A DNA stretch of 64,000 bases from Nemophila menziesii (GCA_029959085.1 JARWIR010000024.1:19890296-19954295), one strand, 5' to 3'. Counted from the first letter of the stretch, positions 12,120-24,760 are shown. Made by a program: numbers and translations. The notes: generated from the sequence alone by a model not told the origin.

Positions 12120-12800
12120 CGTACTCATTATCTCCTTTTTTCTGTTCTCTCTCTTGGCAAAAAATTTCACACTTAGATCCGTGTTCAAACTTTATGTTCA
12201 AGATCCTCCACCAAAACCTTTGAAAAGTAATTCAAATTCTCCAGCAAATTTTTCGCAACTTTTCTATTTTTCGAGCTCCATTTTCGCATAGCAGCTTTGA
12301 TGGCTCTGGCGAGTAGATGCTTTAGCTCGTGGTTTGCTTTCAAGCTCCGCTCAAGCTCAGGCGTTCGTGGACAGGTGAGGCAACTTTTTTTTCAAAGACC
12401 CAGCAGCTTGTTTCGACGAGAAGAAAGTTCCAAATCAGAGCTATGGCTCGTCGTGGTCTCTATCTTTTCCAGCAAAGAGGAAGTTAGACAGACGTGCTGC
12501 TCTGTGACTAATCTCGCAGGTGCATTTCAACAACTCGTTCGAGCACTTTGTAGTGGTGGTGTTCATTTATTCATGCATGAAACTCCGTGATACGGATACG
12601 TGATTAACTCGCAGGCTCGAGTATGGTAGATACCTTCGCAGCTTCAATTTATGTGAAGTGGCGGTTGGTTTCCATGGCAAAATGTCCCGAGAGGATGATG
12701 ACCTCCAATATGGTTTCCATGCAAGAAGCCCCGTGACAATGCTGGTCGTGCTTTGGTTTGAGATTGAGAATGAAGCCATGATCATTTTCACATCATTTTT
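12120..12800 (+). other. GC-richer patch, possible host gene fragment
   Basis: This patch is less AT-rich than its surroundings. ATG at 12297 (or 12300) opens a 97-codon frame whose first 25 residues (MALASRCFSSWFAFKLRSSS and on) are rich in Ser, Arg and hydrophobics, as in an organelle-targeting presequence. That part is followed by CAG|GTGAGG, a plausible splice donor. Pyrimidine-rich CAG-ending stretches downstream could be acceptors. I recognise no family, and the patch may equally be a captured fragment inside an unidentified element. Confidence 0.25.
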
Positions 12801-13385
12801 TTACTCTCTTTTTTCCAAATATTAGTAAATAATTTTTTCAGCAGCTTTATGATTGAGTTTTCTATCAAACAACAAGAACTAGTTCGACAACCCGACCCTT
12901 TTTACGGAAGATAGTCAAATTTCTATGCTAACCCACAAACTTCATCGAAGTAATAGGTTCACAATTAACCGATATTCATATTCAACGGAAAACCATTCAA
13001 ATTCATTATAATGTTTAATTCCAAATTACATTAAAATGGTAAACTATCATGTAGACTTCATACATTTCTCAAGAGAATGATTATTTAGTTCATACTAATG
13101 GAATAAAAATCAATAATAATATAATTCCTAGCCATATTAAGCTACGAAAAGTATTAGGAATCCAAATATGATGATTGTATAATGGAAAAAGAGGAATGGT
13201 GTGGTGTTGACTTCTCCTTCTTCTTGCTCTAGCTTAAGGTATTTCTCCTAGGTTTTAAATATGTTTTATATCTGATATTTTTTCTCCAAATCACCTAAGT
13301 AATGATAAAAATACATTTGGGGTTATGGGACCCACTTGGGTAGGTCAAAAGTAACCCAAAAATGTATTTACTAATTTTGGACTAG
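12801..13385. other. no gene seen
   Basis: AT-rich spacer with no recognisable features. Confidence 0.4.
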
Positions 13386-13640
13386 TGATGTCTCCTTGTT
13401 TGTGATACAATTCAATACTCAAGAGACATCATTTTGGGTTGTTTTATGATTGAAAATATGGTATTTACTCTTTGATTTAGAATACACTGAATTTTTAGAT
13501 ATTATATGAGATTATTTTTGTTTTAAATCAATTTGAGGTAGTTTTGTGTTTTATTGTGTAACTCTTAGAGCATGGATGATCCAAGGATAAAAAGCACAAA
13601 TAATGAGTCATTAGTGGATGAGTTTAAAATCCTATCGTGG
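13386..13640 (+). repeat. truncated LTR fragment (Athila-like)
   Basis: It starts TGATGTCTCC, with the inverted arm AAGAGACATCA ending at 13431. That is exactly 46 nt, with the central motif TTTGTGATA, as in the LTRs of A and K. Similarity to LTRs fades after about 250 nt and no other part of an element follows, so this is a truncated copy. Confidence 0.6.
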
Positions 13641-14679
13641 GATACCTTAGGTAATGGATGTAGTATAACCAATTCACTCTAAACGATTGTGTAAACTCTA
13701 ATCCTTATACTTCACATATCATTTTATATCTCGCTTAGCTTATTTATTAAACCACTATCACCCCAATTGAATAATCCTTTAGGTGTTTGATATAATGCTT
13801 AGTAGAAGTTTCTTCCAACTAATAATTTTTTAGAATTTTTTTAATTAAGCATAGTTGGATTAGTTTCCTATTCACACCCCCTCCTCTAGGACTATTACTA
13901 ATCTAATTTTTTGCATTCTTGAAAGATCAGTTACTCCAAATCTCCATCACCATAATGCAAACCCTATATTCAATCTTGAACTCATGACAAGTAATTCCTT
14001 AAGAAATGTCAAATATATGAAAATGCCATATTTTAACATTGAATCCAGACAATAAGATTCAAAGATAAAGTATTTATTAACATCATAAATATGGGTCGGG
14101 CCAACGTATACAAAATCATTGGGTAGTCGTTAGAGCATACTAACATAGGCATCGAGACAAAAGTTTCAAGAAATACGAAATTCTAAGGGTGATTAGGAAA
14201 AACATAATAGGTAGAACGGCTTATCCTAATGATTTATGGAATGGGTGTCGACTGTCTCCCACTCTTGTTAAGACTTGAGATTGTCTATCTTTATGATCAT
14301 CTATATATCCCTCTATATTTTATCGGGTTTGGTTGGTCAACCCAAAAGTTATATTGGTATGTTAATATGAATATTTTTCACTACTTTGACACAAATAAGC
14401 ATTGTCAAGGCACTCACATATCAAATTGTTACCCTTAAGTATATTAGATTAAGTAAACTTGAGACCTTTGAATCGATAATCAGTAACACATGATGCTAAA
14501 TAAATTATTGAATCCCTTAATACTTCTAGAAGATTTAATACAACCATCGATCTAGAATTTTAGTAAAGTCAACTAATTATATTCCAAAGAAGGAGAACCA
14601 AGATTAAGTTTGATGACAAATTGATAGGGGCATAAGCAAAAGCCAGATGCCAAAACCCACTTATGTCTGTTATGAGAAA
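13641..14679. other. no gene seen
   Basis: AT-rich sequence. A 69-codon plus-strand ORF at 14229-14438 has no recognisable domain. Confidence 0.35.
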
Positions 14680-16345
14680 ATTACTTAAAAAAGCCCAAAT
14701 ATCAAAAAAATTAGTGACAAAGTCCCAACTAAAAATACATTCAAAGAAAGGCTTAATTTTGATTTTCTAGTTAGCTTTTTTTACCTTTTTACCCCTTATT
14801 TAGTTGTGGGACGTTGGTATGGGCCAATATTTTTCCGGTTTGGTACAAACCAATATTCTTATGTTCGGTACATACCAATTTTCTTTGTTTGGTACATACC
14901 AACTTCTATCACGACCGGTTTTATATTTTATTACACAATCAATTTTTTGTATTGCATGATAGGTCCCTAATAGTATTTTTTATATATCTTAAATGTTTAG
15001 TTTAATACCCGGACTTATTCATATACCCGATCGAAACTACCGTGTCAAGGTCCAAGCATTGGTACGTGTCAAACCAAGCTTTTTAGTTTTTGTCCATATC
15101 CAATGTTAATGTCCGTACTTATATAGATACTCGATCGAAGCTACCGTGTCAAGGTCCAAGCATTGGTACGCGCCAAGCAAAGTTTTTTCCAAAAAAACAA
15201 TACGAAAATCTATTCATGATAACTTTTTCACGATAAAAACCTAATTGGTATACACCAAACAAATCAGTTTGGTACATACCAAACAGATCTAGATCTAAAA
15301 TAAAACAAGAAATATTTTTCACACTCTGTTTTAAACAAAAAATTTATAAACAAAACCCAATCTCTTCACACTCGGCATTGAAACAAAATCAAAAAAAATA
15401 TTCACCCCCGATCAAGAGAACATATAATCAACGGTTAGCTAAAAAAAATCAGAACTAATCACTTCACATACGGCGACAAAAAAAAAAAAACAAAAACTCT
15501 TCACACTCGGAAAGAATGGTGGTGGAAAAGAATCAAAATAAACCTTCGAAATTATTTTGCCAATTGGCATCGGATCTGAATAATAAAAAAACAATTATCA
15601 AAGAGATGCTGGACCATGGTTATGGGGCTGAGGCGAAGGGTGACAGGGCGAGGAGAATGGCCCACGAAGGCCCACAAAATTGGCAAAAAGAATGGCGATG
15701 GGTGACGGCGGTTTTCTCGTGCGTGAGCGATGACGTCTTGCTGGTCCACGGAGGCGACGAGAATGACGGGAATGTGAGACTAGAGGGGAGGGTTGAGTCT
15801 GGACCAATCGTAGAAGATGGTTGTGTTGGTACTCGCGAATATGGTGACGGTGGTGGCGTCGAAGAGAACGTCAGCGGCAGGTTCACGACAACGATGGTGG
15901 AGAATGGCCAGATCTGAACGGAGGCCCAAGATCTGAACGGAGGCGGCGAGCATGGCATTTTTCTTATCCAGACGAGTAGTTTTCTTCTCTGGCAGACCTC
16001 GTTGGTGGTGGAGATGATGATGGTGTGCAACACAGTGGCTGGGAGCGGAGGAGATGGTGAATGGCGCCGGAGATGTGGCGTTTCTTGCGCTAGTTTTTTT
16101 GGGCAGGATTGCTTGGTGGCGGGGAGGTGAGGCACGGGTGCCGAGATAAGACAAAGAGCAAGAGAAGAAGGAGAGAAAATATGGTTCATAATAGGGTTTT
16201 TTTTTTTTTTTTTTTACCCATAATAAAGAATAGAATGGGGGTTTCGGTCTTTTACCTCTTCCTAGTTTTTTAGTTGGGATCTAAAAAGAGTAGCTAATTG
16301 GGGATTTAATAGGTATTATAGAGAGTAGCTAATACGGTAGTGGAC
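14680..16345. mobile_element. candidate TIR transposon with GC-rich cargo
   Basis: The left end contains AAAGTCCCAACTAAAAAT (14719-14736). The right end contains its imperfect inverse AGTTTTTTAGTTGGGATC (16264-16281). Both are embedded in longer similar arms with ATTAG and poly-A motifs, suggesting terminal inverted repeats of 60-80 nt, as in MULE-like elements. Inside, AT-rich sequence with repeated TTGGTACATACCAA-like palindromes leads to a sharply GC-richer part (15600-16150) with long overlapping ORFs on both strands. No transposase is visible and I could not fix a target duplication. A Pack-type element carrying captured DNA is one reading. Confidence 0.45.
15011..15187. repeat. two direct copies of a ~70-nt motif
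   Basis: Two copies (about 15011-15078 and 15113-15180) share CTACCGTGTCAAGGTCC and AAGCATTGGTACG with few differences. They lie in the AT-rich left part of the candidate TIR element. Confidence 0.7.
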
Positions 16346-17128
16346 CTAGTTACAAGACATCGTGATAACTTCAAGATTTAGATAATTGTTTCAAAACCCA
16401 AAAGGCCACCCACCCTACCGATGGACTTAACAACTTCACATGAGCCAAACGAAGAGAAAAAATAAAAAAAGACGATCTAAGATCAGAGGGCCTGAGAATT
16501 TTGTTTCAAAAAAGGCCATGACAGAGGGTCTATGTTTCTCCACAAAGTGCTTGACATGTCGTCTCGTCATGGGCGTGCCCCATCCCTGACAGTCCTAAGA
16601 GATAATACTCATATCCACATTCTGGGCAGGGCCGGCCCAACACTTTCTCTTCTGACTTTCCACTCTATCAAGTGAACTTCTTTTTACCCTTACTTATTAT
16701 ATTTGGTCTTCCCATGTTACTCGTCATATCTTATTCAAACTTTATTTTCACAAGGACGTCCATTGCATCATGAAAGCTTTCTACTTCTGGTACATAACTT
16801 AACTGGATCTTCACCATCTACTTGTGCCCCTTTCTTTTTTATTTATTTAACCAACCACCTTAAGTTGCCATCACTGTTATAACTAGCTTGATTGCCATCC
16901 ACTTTGTTAGAAAATTAGATCTTCTTTTATTTTTTTCTGTTCTTTCTCAAACCTTTGCCCAAACACTTTCTCTTCTTGCTTAATATTTAAGAGTTCATGG
17001 CTTGCTTACCTTATTCTTTAAATTTCTCTTGGCCAGCTCCTCTTTTGCATCTTGGATAATATTAGTGTAGTTCTCCCCTCCTAGCATGAGTTCATCATCA
17101 CAAAGATTTGTTGTGACACGGTCTTTCC
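16346..17128. other. no gene seen; left limit of element B uncertain
   Basis: Pyrimidine-rich sequence with no LTR signature. Element B should end with a 3' LTR on this side, but none is visible, so B seems to have lost it or been truncated here. Confidence 0.4.
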
Positions 17129-17159
17129 TTGATGAATCTCCCAAATAAACCGAATCTCA

Positions 17160-17372
17160 TGAATCGTGGTGACGGTTTTCTTCATGCGGTGTACCGCAGC
17201 TCCTCTGTGGTGTACCGCATGAACTCTCTGGATGACACCATGGTACGAGTTCGTGCGAGTGGCGATACGAATTTTCGCCCCGTAGTCTCGCATGTGTACC
17301 CAAGTCCTCATACCGTTGTCATGGTTTGGGGGTGCGGTGCACCGCGACTAGGGTGCGGTGTACCGCACCTAA
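17160..17372 (-). repeat. GC-rich palindrome island of element B
   Basis: Copies of GCGGTGTACCGC (17186-17197 and 17355-17366) and the perfect palindrome GCGGTGCACCGC (17334-17345) occur with several decayed relatives. The island lies about 200-400 nt beyond the integrase end, the same place as in A, C and I. Confidence 0.8.
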
Positions 17373-17517
17373 CTGCTGATTTTTGTAATTCTTCCGTCTT
17401 TTTATCCCAAACTCGTTTTATGCACACTAAGACACTAATTTTCTCTCCTATTAGCTTGTAAACACATTAAAATTATACACTACAAAAAATAAATTTAACT
17501 AAAATCAATTTAAACAA

Positions 17518-17575
17518 GGGATGTCTCCTAAGAGTACTTTTGTTTAACGTCGTTTAGGTCGACGTGTTACCTCGG
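17518..17575 (-). other. post-coding motif of element B
   Basis: On the minus strand, GTAACACGTC and GACGTTAAACAAAAG are followed by AGGAGACATCCC. Equivalent sequence follows the last ORF in A and C. It corresponds to the GACGTTAAAC segment I know to follow pol in Athila-like elements. Confidence 0.6.
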
Positions 17576-17576
17576 G

Positions 17577-18860
17577 TTACACGTGTTCTTGGAGATGTAT
17601 TGTCTCTTCCCTTCTGAAGTCTTCACTGTCATGGTATATCTTCAAGCGATGACCATTCATCATGAAGGTCATTTTCTTTGTTGGATGTTCAATTTCGTTT
17701 GTGCTACGATGTATGACTTTCGTAACAATGTATGGTACCCCCCAACATGATTTGAGTTTACCCGGGTAGTTCGAGAATCTTGAATTATATAGGAGCACTT
17801 TCTGTCCTCTCTCGAACTTCTTTGTGCAAATCTGGTTATCATGCCATCTTTTTGTTTTCTCCTTGTAGAGACCTGAATTATCATAGGCATGAAAACGAAA
17901 CTCATCTAACTTGTTCAACTGCATCATCCTCCGATTACCCGCTAATTATACGTTCAAGTTTAAATATTTAATAACCCAAAAAGCACGAGATTCAATCTCG
18001 ATAGGAAGATGACAAGCTTTGCCGTAGACCATGCTGTATGGAGATGCCCGAACTGGTGTTTTAAATGTTGTTCAGTAAGCCCATAGAGCATCATCTAGCT
18101 TGAGTGACCAGTATCTCCTTGTTTTGTTCACGGTCTTCTCTAGGATAGATTTGATCACTCGGTTAGAGACCTAGGCTTGACCATTAGTTTGGTGATGATA
18201 ACCTATTGAAGTGCGGTGTCTCACCCCCAACTTACGAAGGGCAGCTCTCAACTAAATAATTATAAAGTGGGTACCTTTATCGCTAATGAGAACACGTGGC
18301 TTACCATGTATTGAAAAGATATTTGATTTTAGGAACGAGATGAATGTCTTGGCATCGTTCTTTGGTGTTTCCACTGCTTCTACACAATTCGACACATAAT
18401 CTACTGCTAGCAAAATATTAAGAATACCATGGGAAGATATGAACGGTTCCATGAAATCTATACCCCAAACATCAAAGATTTCTACTTCTAACACGTTATT
18501 GAGTGGCATTTCGTCTCCTTTCGATATGTTGCCAGTGAATTGGCATCTTTGACAAGTCTGTACGAACCAATGACAATCTTAGTAAAGGATGGGCCAGTAG
18601 AATCCAGATTGAAGAATTTTTGTTGCGGTTCTATCACCCTTGAAGTGGCCACCATATGGTGAGCCATGGCAGCTTGCAATGATTTTCCTTGTTTCACTTT
18701 CATCAACTCATCTTCTAATGACTTGGTCACTGCAAACTTTGAAGAGGTAGGGATCTTGCCAAAAGAATTGTCTTGCTCGATCCTTTTTCAGAGTTGTAGA
18801 CTGAAATCCGCAGGGAATACACCATTCACTATGAGGTTAACTATATCTGCATACCACTGA
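17577..18860 (-). pseudogene. integrase remnant of element B
   Basis: The core is read at 18509-18252, with WGIDFMEPF giving the first catalytic Asp and ISDKGTHF the second. The C-terminal part at 17927-17577 contains LDEFRFHAYDNSGLYKEKTKR and a GQKVLLYNSRFSNYPGKLKS segment leading into a GPY-like module, as in Athila integrases. The N-terminal zinc-binding region (18730-18520) is frame-shifted. Several frame changes separate these parts, so no functional integrase can be made. The domain identity is secure because order, spacing and residues all match the family. Confidence 0.85.
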
Positions 18861-18916
18861 ACAAACACAATCTTAACATCAAAGAGTTGTTCATGGGGAA
18901 ATACCTCTTTGACTAA

Positions 18917-20249
18917 TTATGGTCCTGTGTTGACTTTAGACCATTCCATCCGAGATAAATGATCAGTTACTTGATTCTCGTACCCTTTCCAGTCTCGAAT
19001 ATCTACGTCAAATTCTTGTAGAAATAATACCCATCTAATAAGACGCGGCTTTGCTTCCTTTTTCTCCATAAGGTACTTGATTGATGAATGATTCGTGTAT
19101 ACGATAGTCTTCATCCCAAGCATATAGGAACATAACTTACCAAAAGCATATACTACAACTAATAACTCTTTCTCCGTCATTGTATAGTTCATATGAGCTT
19201 CTAAAGGTCTTACTTGCATAATATATCGTGTGAAAGATCTTCTCTTTTCTTTGTCCTAACGCATCTCCCATTGCATAATTACTTGCATCGCACATAATTT
19301 CGAACGGAGAGTTCCAATATGGAGGTATGACAATTGGTGTGGAGATGAGTTTCTCTTTGATCGCCAAAAACGCTTGAAGACATGCGTCATTGACATTGAA
19401 GGGAGTATCCTTCTCAGGTAAAGCACAAAGCGGCTTGGCGATTTCGGAGAAACCTTTAATAAATCTCCGATAAAATCCCGCGTGACCCAAGAAACTTCTG
19501 AGTCCTTTAACAGATTCGGGAGGTAAGGTCTTTGTAGCTTCAATTTTAGCACGATCAAGCTCCATTCCTACACTTGAAACTTTATGTCCCAACACGATTC
19601 CTTCGCAAACCATGAAGTCTCATTTTTCCCAGTTAAGAACACGATCAGTTTCTTTACATCGCAGGAGTACCTTTTCAAGATTGTTAAGGCACTCAACAAA
19701 ACTATCTCCATATACCGAAAAGTCATCCATGAAAACTTCTAAGAACTTGTCAATCATGTCCCAAAATATAGCCATCATACACCTCTGGAATGTGGCAGGT
19801 GAAATGCATAACCCAAACGACATCCTTAGATAGGCAAAGGTGCCAAACGGACAAGTGAAAGTGGTTTTGTGTTGATCAGCGGGATCTACACAAATCTAAT
19901 TATAGCTGGAATATCTGTCAAGGAAGCAGTAATACTCTCCCTGCAAGCTTTTCCAATATTTGATCGATGAACAGTAAAAGGAAGTGATATTTCTTCGTGG
20001 CCTTGTTGAGCTTGCAGTAATCCATGCATACTCTCCACCCCACAACTGTTCTTGATGGTCTGGCTTTGTTTTTATCATTAACGATGGTGGTGATACCTCT
20101 TTTATTTGGAACACACTGCACTGCACTAACCTACTCACTACTCAAAATCGGGAGGACACCATCTAACAACTTGATCACCTCTTTTCTTACCACCTCCTTC
20201 ATTGCAGGCATAAGTTTTCTTTGTCCCTCTATAGAACAACCTCGTTTGT
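18917..20249 (-). pseudogene. reverse transcriptase and RNase H remnant of element B
   Basis: RT begins just left of element A: a segment with KEVIKLLDGVLPIL is followed by VVGWRVCMDYCKLNKATKK (near 20040). The catalytic box is FMDDFSVYG (about 19717-19733). RNase H follows, with [40 protein letters not shown] carrying the catalytic Asp, and [11 protein letters not shown] where the intact family has a second Asp. Frameshifts break RT at least twice. The RT N-terminus is cut by element A at 20250 and the upstream sequence resumes at 28731. Confidence 0.88.
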
Positions 20250-21756
20250 TGGTGGGGGCAAAGGTGTGATAAATAAATAGACAAATAAGAATAATGATAA
20301 AGAGCACACACCCTTGAGAACCACGGAACTCACTGCAAGTATCACAGATCGTTTGCAAGTTTTAATGATAAGTCAAGTTCGTTCGCAGGGATTGTATCCG
20401 TTAGATCTACTTATATTTAACAAGCGTAGATGAATTTAGATGTTTTAGATAAAAATATAAAAAGATGAAATAACAATCTACGCAATAAATAATTAAAACA
20501 AGTAAACAAAACAAATAACTAAATATGAATGTAAGTCAAATAGATTAGGATTACTAATATGAGTCTATTACTAAATCGTTATTCTAACCTGTCACAGATT
20601 AAGCATTATATATTAACCAGGATTCTAAATCCTACCTAGCCTTTTCTAGGCTTAGGAGCAACCTCTCCACTACTAGGGATTCCTAAGTAATGATTGGTGA
20701 TTAAATCAAACCTTAATGGCTATCTAGTTAGGCAAGGTATCAAAACTAGACGATTATGTGGTGTTGTCAATAACTAAGAATAATCCTAAGATTGGCCAAA
20801 TCTAAGGTGTAACAATAAGTCAAAACACAAAATAACAATATACGCCAAGCTCAATCAATTAAAATAACAAATAGTATTTAAAGACAAAATAATAATCCAA
20901 CAATTAAAAGTAAACTTACAGAATAAAAGCTTAGAAATATGGTTAAGAATAGATCTATAGCTAATTACTCTAAATATAGAGAAGGTGATATGTAGAAGAG
21001 GAGTTGTCAGTCTCCAATCTTCTTCTTCTTGTCTTCCACTATAGGTCAACTTGCTTCTTGGATGAATAGCTTGATTCTAAGGATGAATATTAAACTAAAG
21101 GACTAAGCTATTGTTTATAATTTAAGCTAATGTTTAGAACTGAGCAAGGACATGTTTACAATGGTATAAGGGTGTATTTATAGGTGTCTTGTAAGACCTA
21201 ATTCGTTTTCTTGAAGGAGAAGTAAGTAGTGGACTCCAAGCCCAACTCAAATTCGTAACCCTAAAAACATGAAATCAGGTCCGATTTTCTTTTGGCTCTA
21301 ACAGCTTCAATATTCATCCGTTTGACGCGTATGAATATACCAAATTGATCGTCTCGGAAAGCTCTTCAACTTTTCTCTTGACCGTTTCTCCAAATTCCTC
21401 ACCGTTCTTGAGATATAAGCTGATTTGTGGTCGTAGGTGCAGAAATTCAGGATTAAGGCAGCTTTTCCTTTTCCATGTTTTTAGCTTTTATTTCCTTATC
21501 TCCAATTACCATGTCTATCTTTTTCCATATCTTGTAGTCTTTGACTTGGAATCTAATTAATCTCCATAATTATCTTTAAAGCTTCACACTAAATAAATAA
21601 TTAAACCCAATATGCTCTAAAAATATTATTTTACTAAATCAAGACTCAAAATAGGAAAGTGTAGCATTTCTCAAGAAAATCGACTATAATGACTTCTAAA
21701 TCACTAAAAATGATGTCTCATCCTAATATAAATCTATCACAAATGAGGAGACATCA
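20250..21756 (-). repeat. 3' LTR of element A
   Basis: It runs from TGGTGGGGGC (minus-strand end CCACCA) to GGAGACATCA. The terminal 46-nt inverted repeat occupies 21711-21756. It is nearly identical to 27209-28725, with small indels near 20450, 20483 and 21510. Confidence 0.95.
21171..21184 (-). promoter_or_regulatory. TATA box in 3' LTR of A
   Basis: Minus strand CCTATAAATACACC, a strong plant TATA match. The same motif recurs at equivalent positions in the other LTR of A and in both LTRs of C. Confidence 0.7.
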
Positions 21757-21771
21757 AGACCCCCAACTCAA
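21757..21771 (-). promoter_or_regulatory. polypurine tract of element A
   Basis: Minus strand TGAGTTGGGGGTCT directly adjoins the 3' LTR start TGATGTCTCC. It is the expected primer site for plus-strand synthesis. Confidence 0.85.
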
Positions 21772-22149
21772 AGTTGTATCGTCCCGATACAATAAAGATA
21801 AAAAACAAAGGGAAGTCTCTAAATACACACCTAGGTCAATTAAGCACAGAAGACAGAAGATAGAAGAATATGGAGAATAGACTCGAAGCAACTACTCAGA
21901 AAATTTCATGTAATAATATTTATAAACTACATACCTGTACACTTCTCATATCCACAGTCAACACGGCTTGAGTTCAAGATTAGATTAGTTTCGCAATGTA
22001 AGAAGGATTGGGACTTTACTCAGTTCCCCAAGGAAGCTATAGATTGTTCATCGAACCTTACTAGTATCCAAAGATCCACTTAACTACTCTATATTGGTTC
22101 AATCACTTCTCGATTACATAGCAAAGAATCAAAAGGTCTTTAAGGTTGT

Positions 22150-22380
22150 AATGTAGGCTTAGGGACGGTATGATAAGTATATTTGGATAATTTAGAGTGA
22201 GCTTTTGGCTCTCTCCTCACTAGCCATCAACGAATCGCCCTAGAGCTTGAGTTACTCTCATAAAACGTTCTCACTCAACCCAATTAATTCTTGATGCATA
22301 ATTTAGCATCCCCAATAACCCAAATTAAAGCATAAGATGTTCACATAAAAATTCCACTTTGCCGGTCCAAATATATATAT
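22150..22380 (-). other. conserved 3' non-coding block (A copy)
   Basis: On the minus strand it contains GGGGATGCTAAATTATGC, GAGAGTAACTCAAGCTC, GGCTAGTGAGGAGAGAGCC and AAAAGCTCACTC. It is nearly identical to element C around 34620-34770 and clearly similar to element J at 5690-5900. No frame stays open in all three copies. Confidence 0.75.
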
Positions 22381-24240
22381 TTTCTTTTCAAATCAATTTC
22401 TTTAGCTATGACTCTTTTTAATGATGAGATATCACGCTATTTTTTCATATATATATATATATATATTTTTATGCCCTTATTGGCAAAATTAGCTCGTAGC
22501 TTCTTTTTCATTCACTCTTACCCCGACAAAGGGTTACAATAAAAATCTGTGAATCATCATCAATCTTAAGAACAGAGCACAATTAATAAGCTCAAAAATC
22601 CCATCCCAATAATATTTCCCATAATGGTGGACCCACCACCCCAAACTCAAGCTCTAAAACAACTGTCTATGCATCGCGATTCGAGTGCGGGTCATATGGA
22701 AAAGTCCTATAATCTAAAGGGATATGGCTTATGACGTGTTTAAATAAAAAGGCTTTAGAAAGGCTAGAAGGGGCTGAGAAGGATATAGCATATAAAATCA
22801 AAAAATAACAAGGTGAGAAGGTATAAAAAGGCTTCAAACATGAAAGAACCGCCTTAATCACTTTCTACACTATGTAATTTCGTTATTTTCTTACCTTTAG
22901 CACTTTCATCAAATGGTTTTGTCTACTAGCTTGGATCTCACGGCCTACACATTTCTCAAGGTTCCCTGAGATCGAACATACTTTCTATCACATTGCTAAC
23001 TAATCTTTTCTTTACTATCAATGTTTGTTTTCCTGCAAATACTTAAAGCATACAAAATAAAATAGCTCATAAACATACTACTTTCTATCATTAACTTACT
23101 GAGCTTATGCTTTTAAGCTATTAAACATACTCTACATACATCTAAACCTTCAAAAATTTTAATTTTACCTAAAAACAGAAAAATGGAGATGAGAGACAAC
23201 GAATCCCCACACCCCCAACTCAAAAATGAGCCGTGTCCCCACGACTCGAAAAGACTCAATGATAAAATAAAAGAAAATTAAAATTTTACAGATATTGCAC
23301 ATAAAGAAGAGGTAAGGAAGAAAGAAAACATACTCTTCGAGGCTATTTACCTCGCCTGATCAATACCCGAAATAGGGTGCAGTGCTTTCCATGTATGTAA
23401 ATTTCTATTATCACCAATTTCGCATTCCCTTACATCTTCTTATGCTCCATCCCAATCAATCACACTGTAGAAATCTCTTGTTTATCTTCTTCCAACTTTG
23501 CTCTTTGAATAATCTCTCATGTGACAGTTGTTCATTCAGGAATATGTTTTGAATACAGCTACTAGCGTCCCAGAAGCTTTTGTTCATCTTGGGTTAAAGG
23601 ACTATCGATTGTAGAGGTTGTGGTGTCTTCCTTATGAAAGTTTAAACCTTTTTGTTCTTTGAATTCGCCACCACTAGCTTTCCTCTATTCTCTTGATCCG
23701 ATTTACCTCGTAATTTATTCCCAAACTAGTACCCATCTCAATTGAAATCTTCTAGAGCTTACCCAATACCTTGCTTTGATTCTTCATATCCCTTAACACT
23801 TGATAATATCTCTATTCTCTTCATCATCTCTTTTGACCCCCAACTCAAAGCTTTAAACACTCTTGAAATTTGTAACTCATGATCATATGTGGAACAAGCT
23901 TTATTTTGGTTAGGAAAGGTGTTAGGATGACAATTCTCCATGTGGGTATGATTATATCAAGCTCTAATGATGTAGGGTTAATGAATTTGAGAAGAAGATT
24001 TTGAAATTCATGGTTTTGATTCTTGGTTTCTAGGTGTTTTGATATGATTTGGGTGCTTGAATCTTCTTTGTAATGATGTAGGGAAGGATTTATGGTGATT
24101 TGGTTGTGTTTTGATGTTAGGTGAAGGTTTTTATGAGCTTTAATGGAGTTGGGAGAGTTTTGGGGAAGAGAAAGAGGTTTAAGGTTTATAAAGTTCGGAA
24201 TAATGAGCATTAGATCTTCATAAAACCTTGAAATCCTTTC
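22381..24240 (-). other. element A 3' non-coding region with extra polypurine-like motifs
   Basis: No gene is supported. On the minus strand, GAGTTGGGGGT recurs at 23211-23222 and 23835-23846, in addition to the true tract at the LTR. The stretch has a close counterpart in element C (34830-36640). A 121-codon ORF at 24210-23845 is Asn/Ile-rich and not conserved in C, so I do not call it a gene. Confidence 0.6.
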
Positions 24241-24244
24241 TTTT

Positions 24245-24510
24245 CTCTCTCTGGCGGCACGTGCGGACTACCCCTGCGGACCATGGGGTGTACCGCGGGG
24301 TATACCGCGATTCCTACGTCAAAATACCCGTGGTAGGACCCCGTGGCACGTGTTTGTGCGGTGCATGGCGCGGTATAGGGTCCGGTATACCGGACCCATC
24401 ACCTATATTTTTTTTTTCTTTTCTGTACACAACACGTGGCTGCTACCGTGGCACGGGTTTTTACCCTGCGGTGCACCGCGGCTGAGGTCCGGTGTACCGC
24501 ACTTGGCAAA
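24245..24510 (-). repeat. GC-rich palindrome island of element A
   Basis: It contains the perfect 18-bp palindrome GGTCCGGTATACCGGACC (24379-24396), the perfect palindrome GCGGTGCACCGC (24468-24479) and related GGTGTACCGC and GGTATACCGC copies. It stands out against AT-rich surroundings and begins about 300 nt after the ORF stop. Confidence 0.85.
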
Positions 24511-24760
24511 ACCTCCCCATCAGCTAGATATCGAAAAGTTATGCAGTTTAGGCTCAAAGATCACCTGATTCCGACATTCGAGCGCAAAGATATGACTTGC
24601 CGAAGTTTCTTCGTTCCGAAAAATTTTGCTCACTTCCCTAACTCGATTTCTCCAATACCTAATCATTAAAAACACTAATACCTTCCTCAAATATGCAATA
24701 TCAACTAAAATTAACTAATCTAAACTAAAACTAAAAACATAAAAACATAAAAATTATTAT

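Noticed and set aside
15516..16189. Overlapping ORFs on both strands (133 and 189 codons) as genes
   Set aside because: They overlap on opposite strands in a GC-rich patch and are Pro/Ser-rich or low-complexity. Open frames are expected from composition. No domain is recognisable.
17160..17372. GC-rich islands as CRISPR-like or bacterial repeat arrays
   Set aside because: Units are irregularly spaced palindromes without unique spacers of constant length, in a plant retrotransposon context.
17470..17510. CACTACAAAAAATAAAT as a CACTA transposon terminus
   Set aside because: It lies inside 3' sequence of element B that aligns with A, and no inverted partner or subterminal repeats are nearby.
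23845..24210. 121-codon minus-strand ORF after the GC island of A as an env-like gene
   Set aside because: Asn/Ile/His-rich and low-complexity, with no signal peptide or membrane segment. The equivalent region of C is not open.
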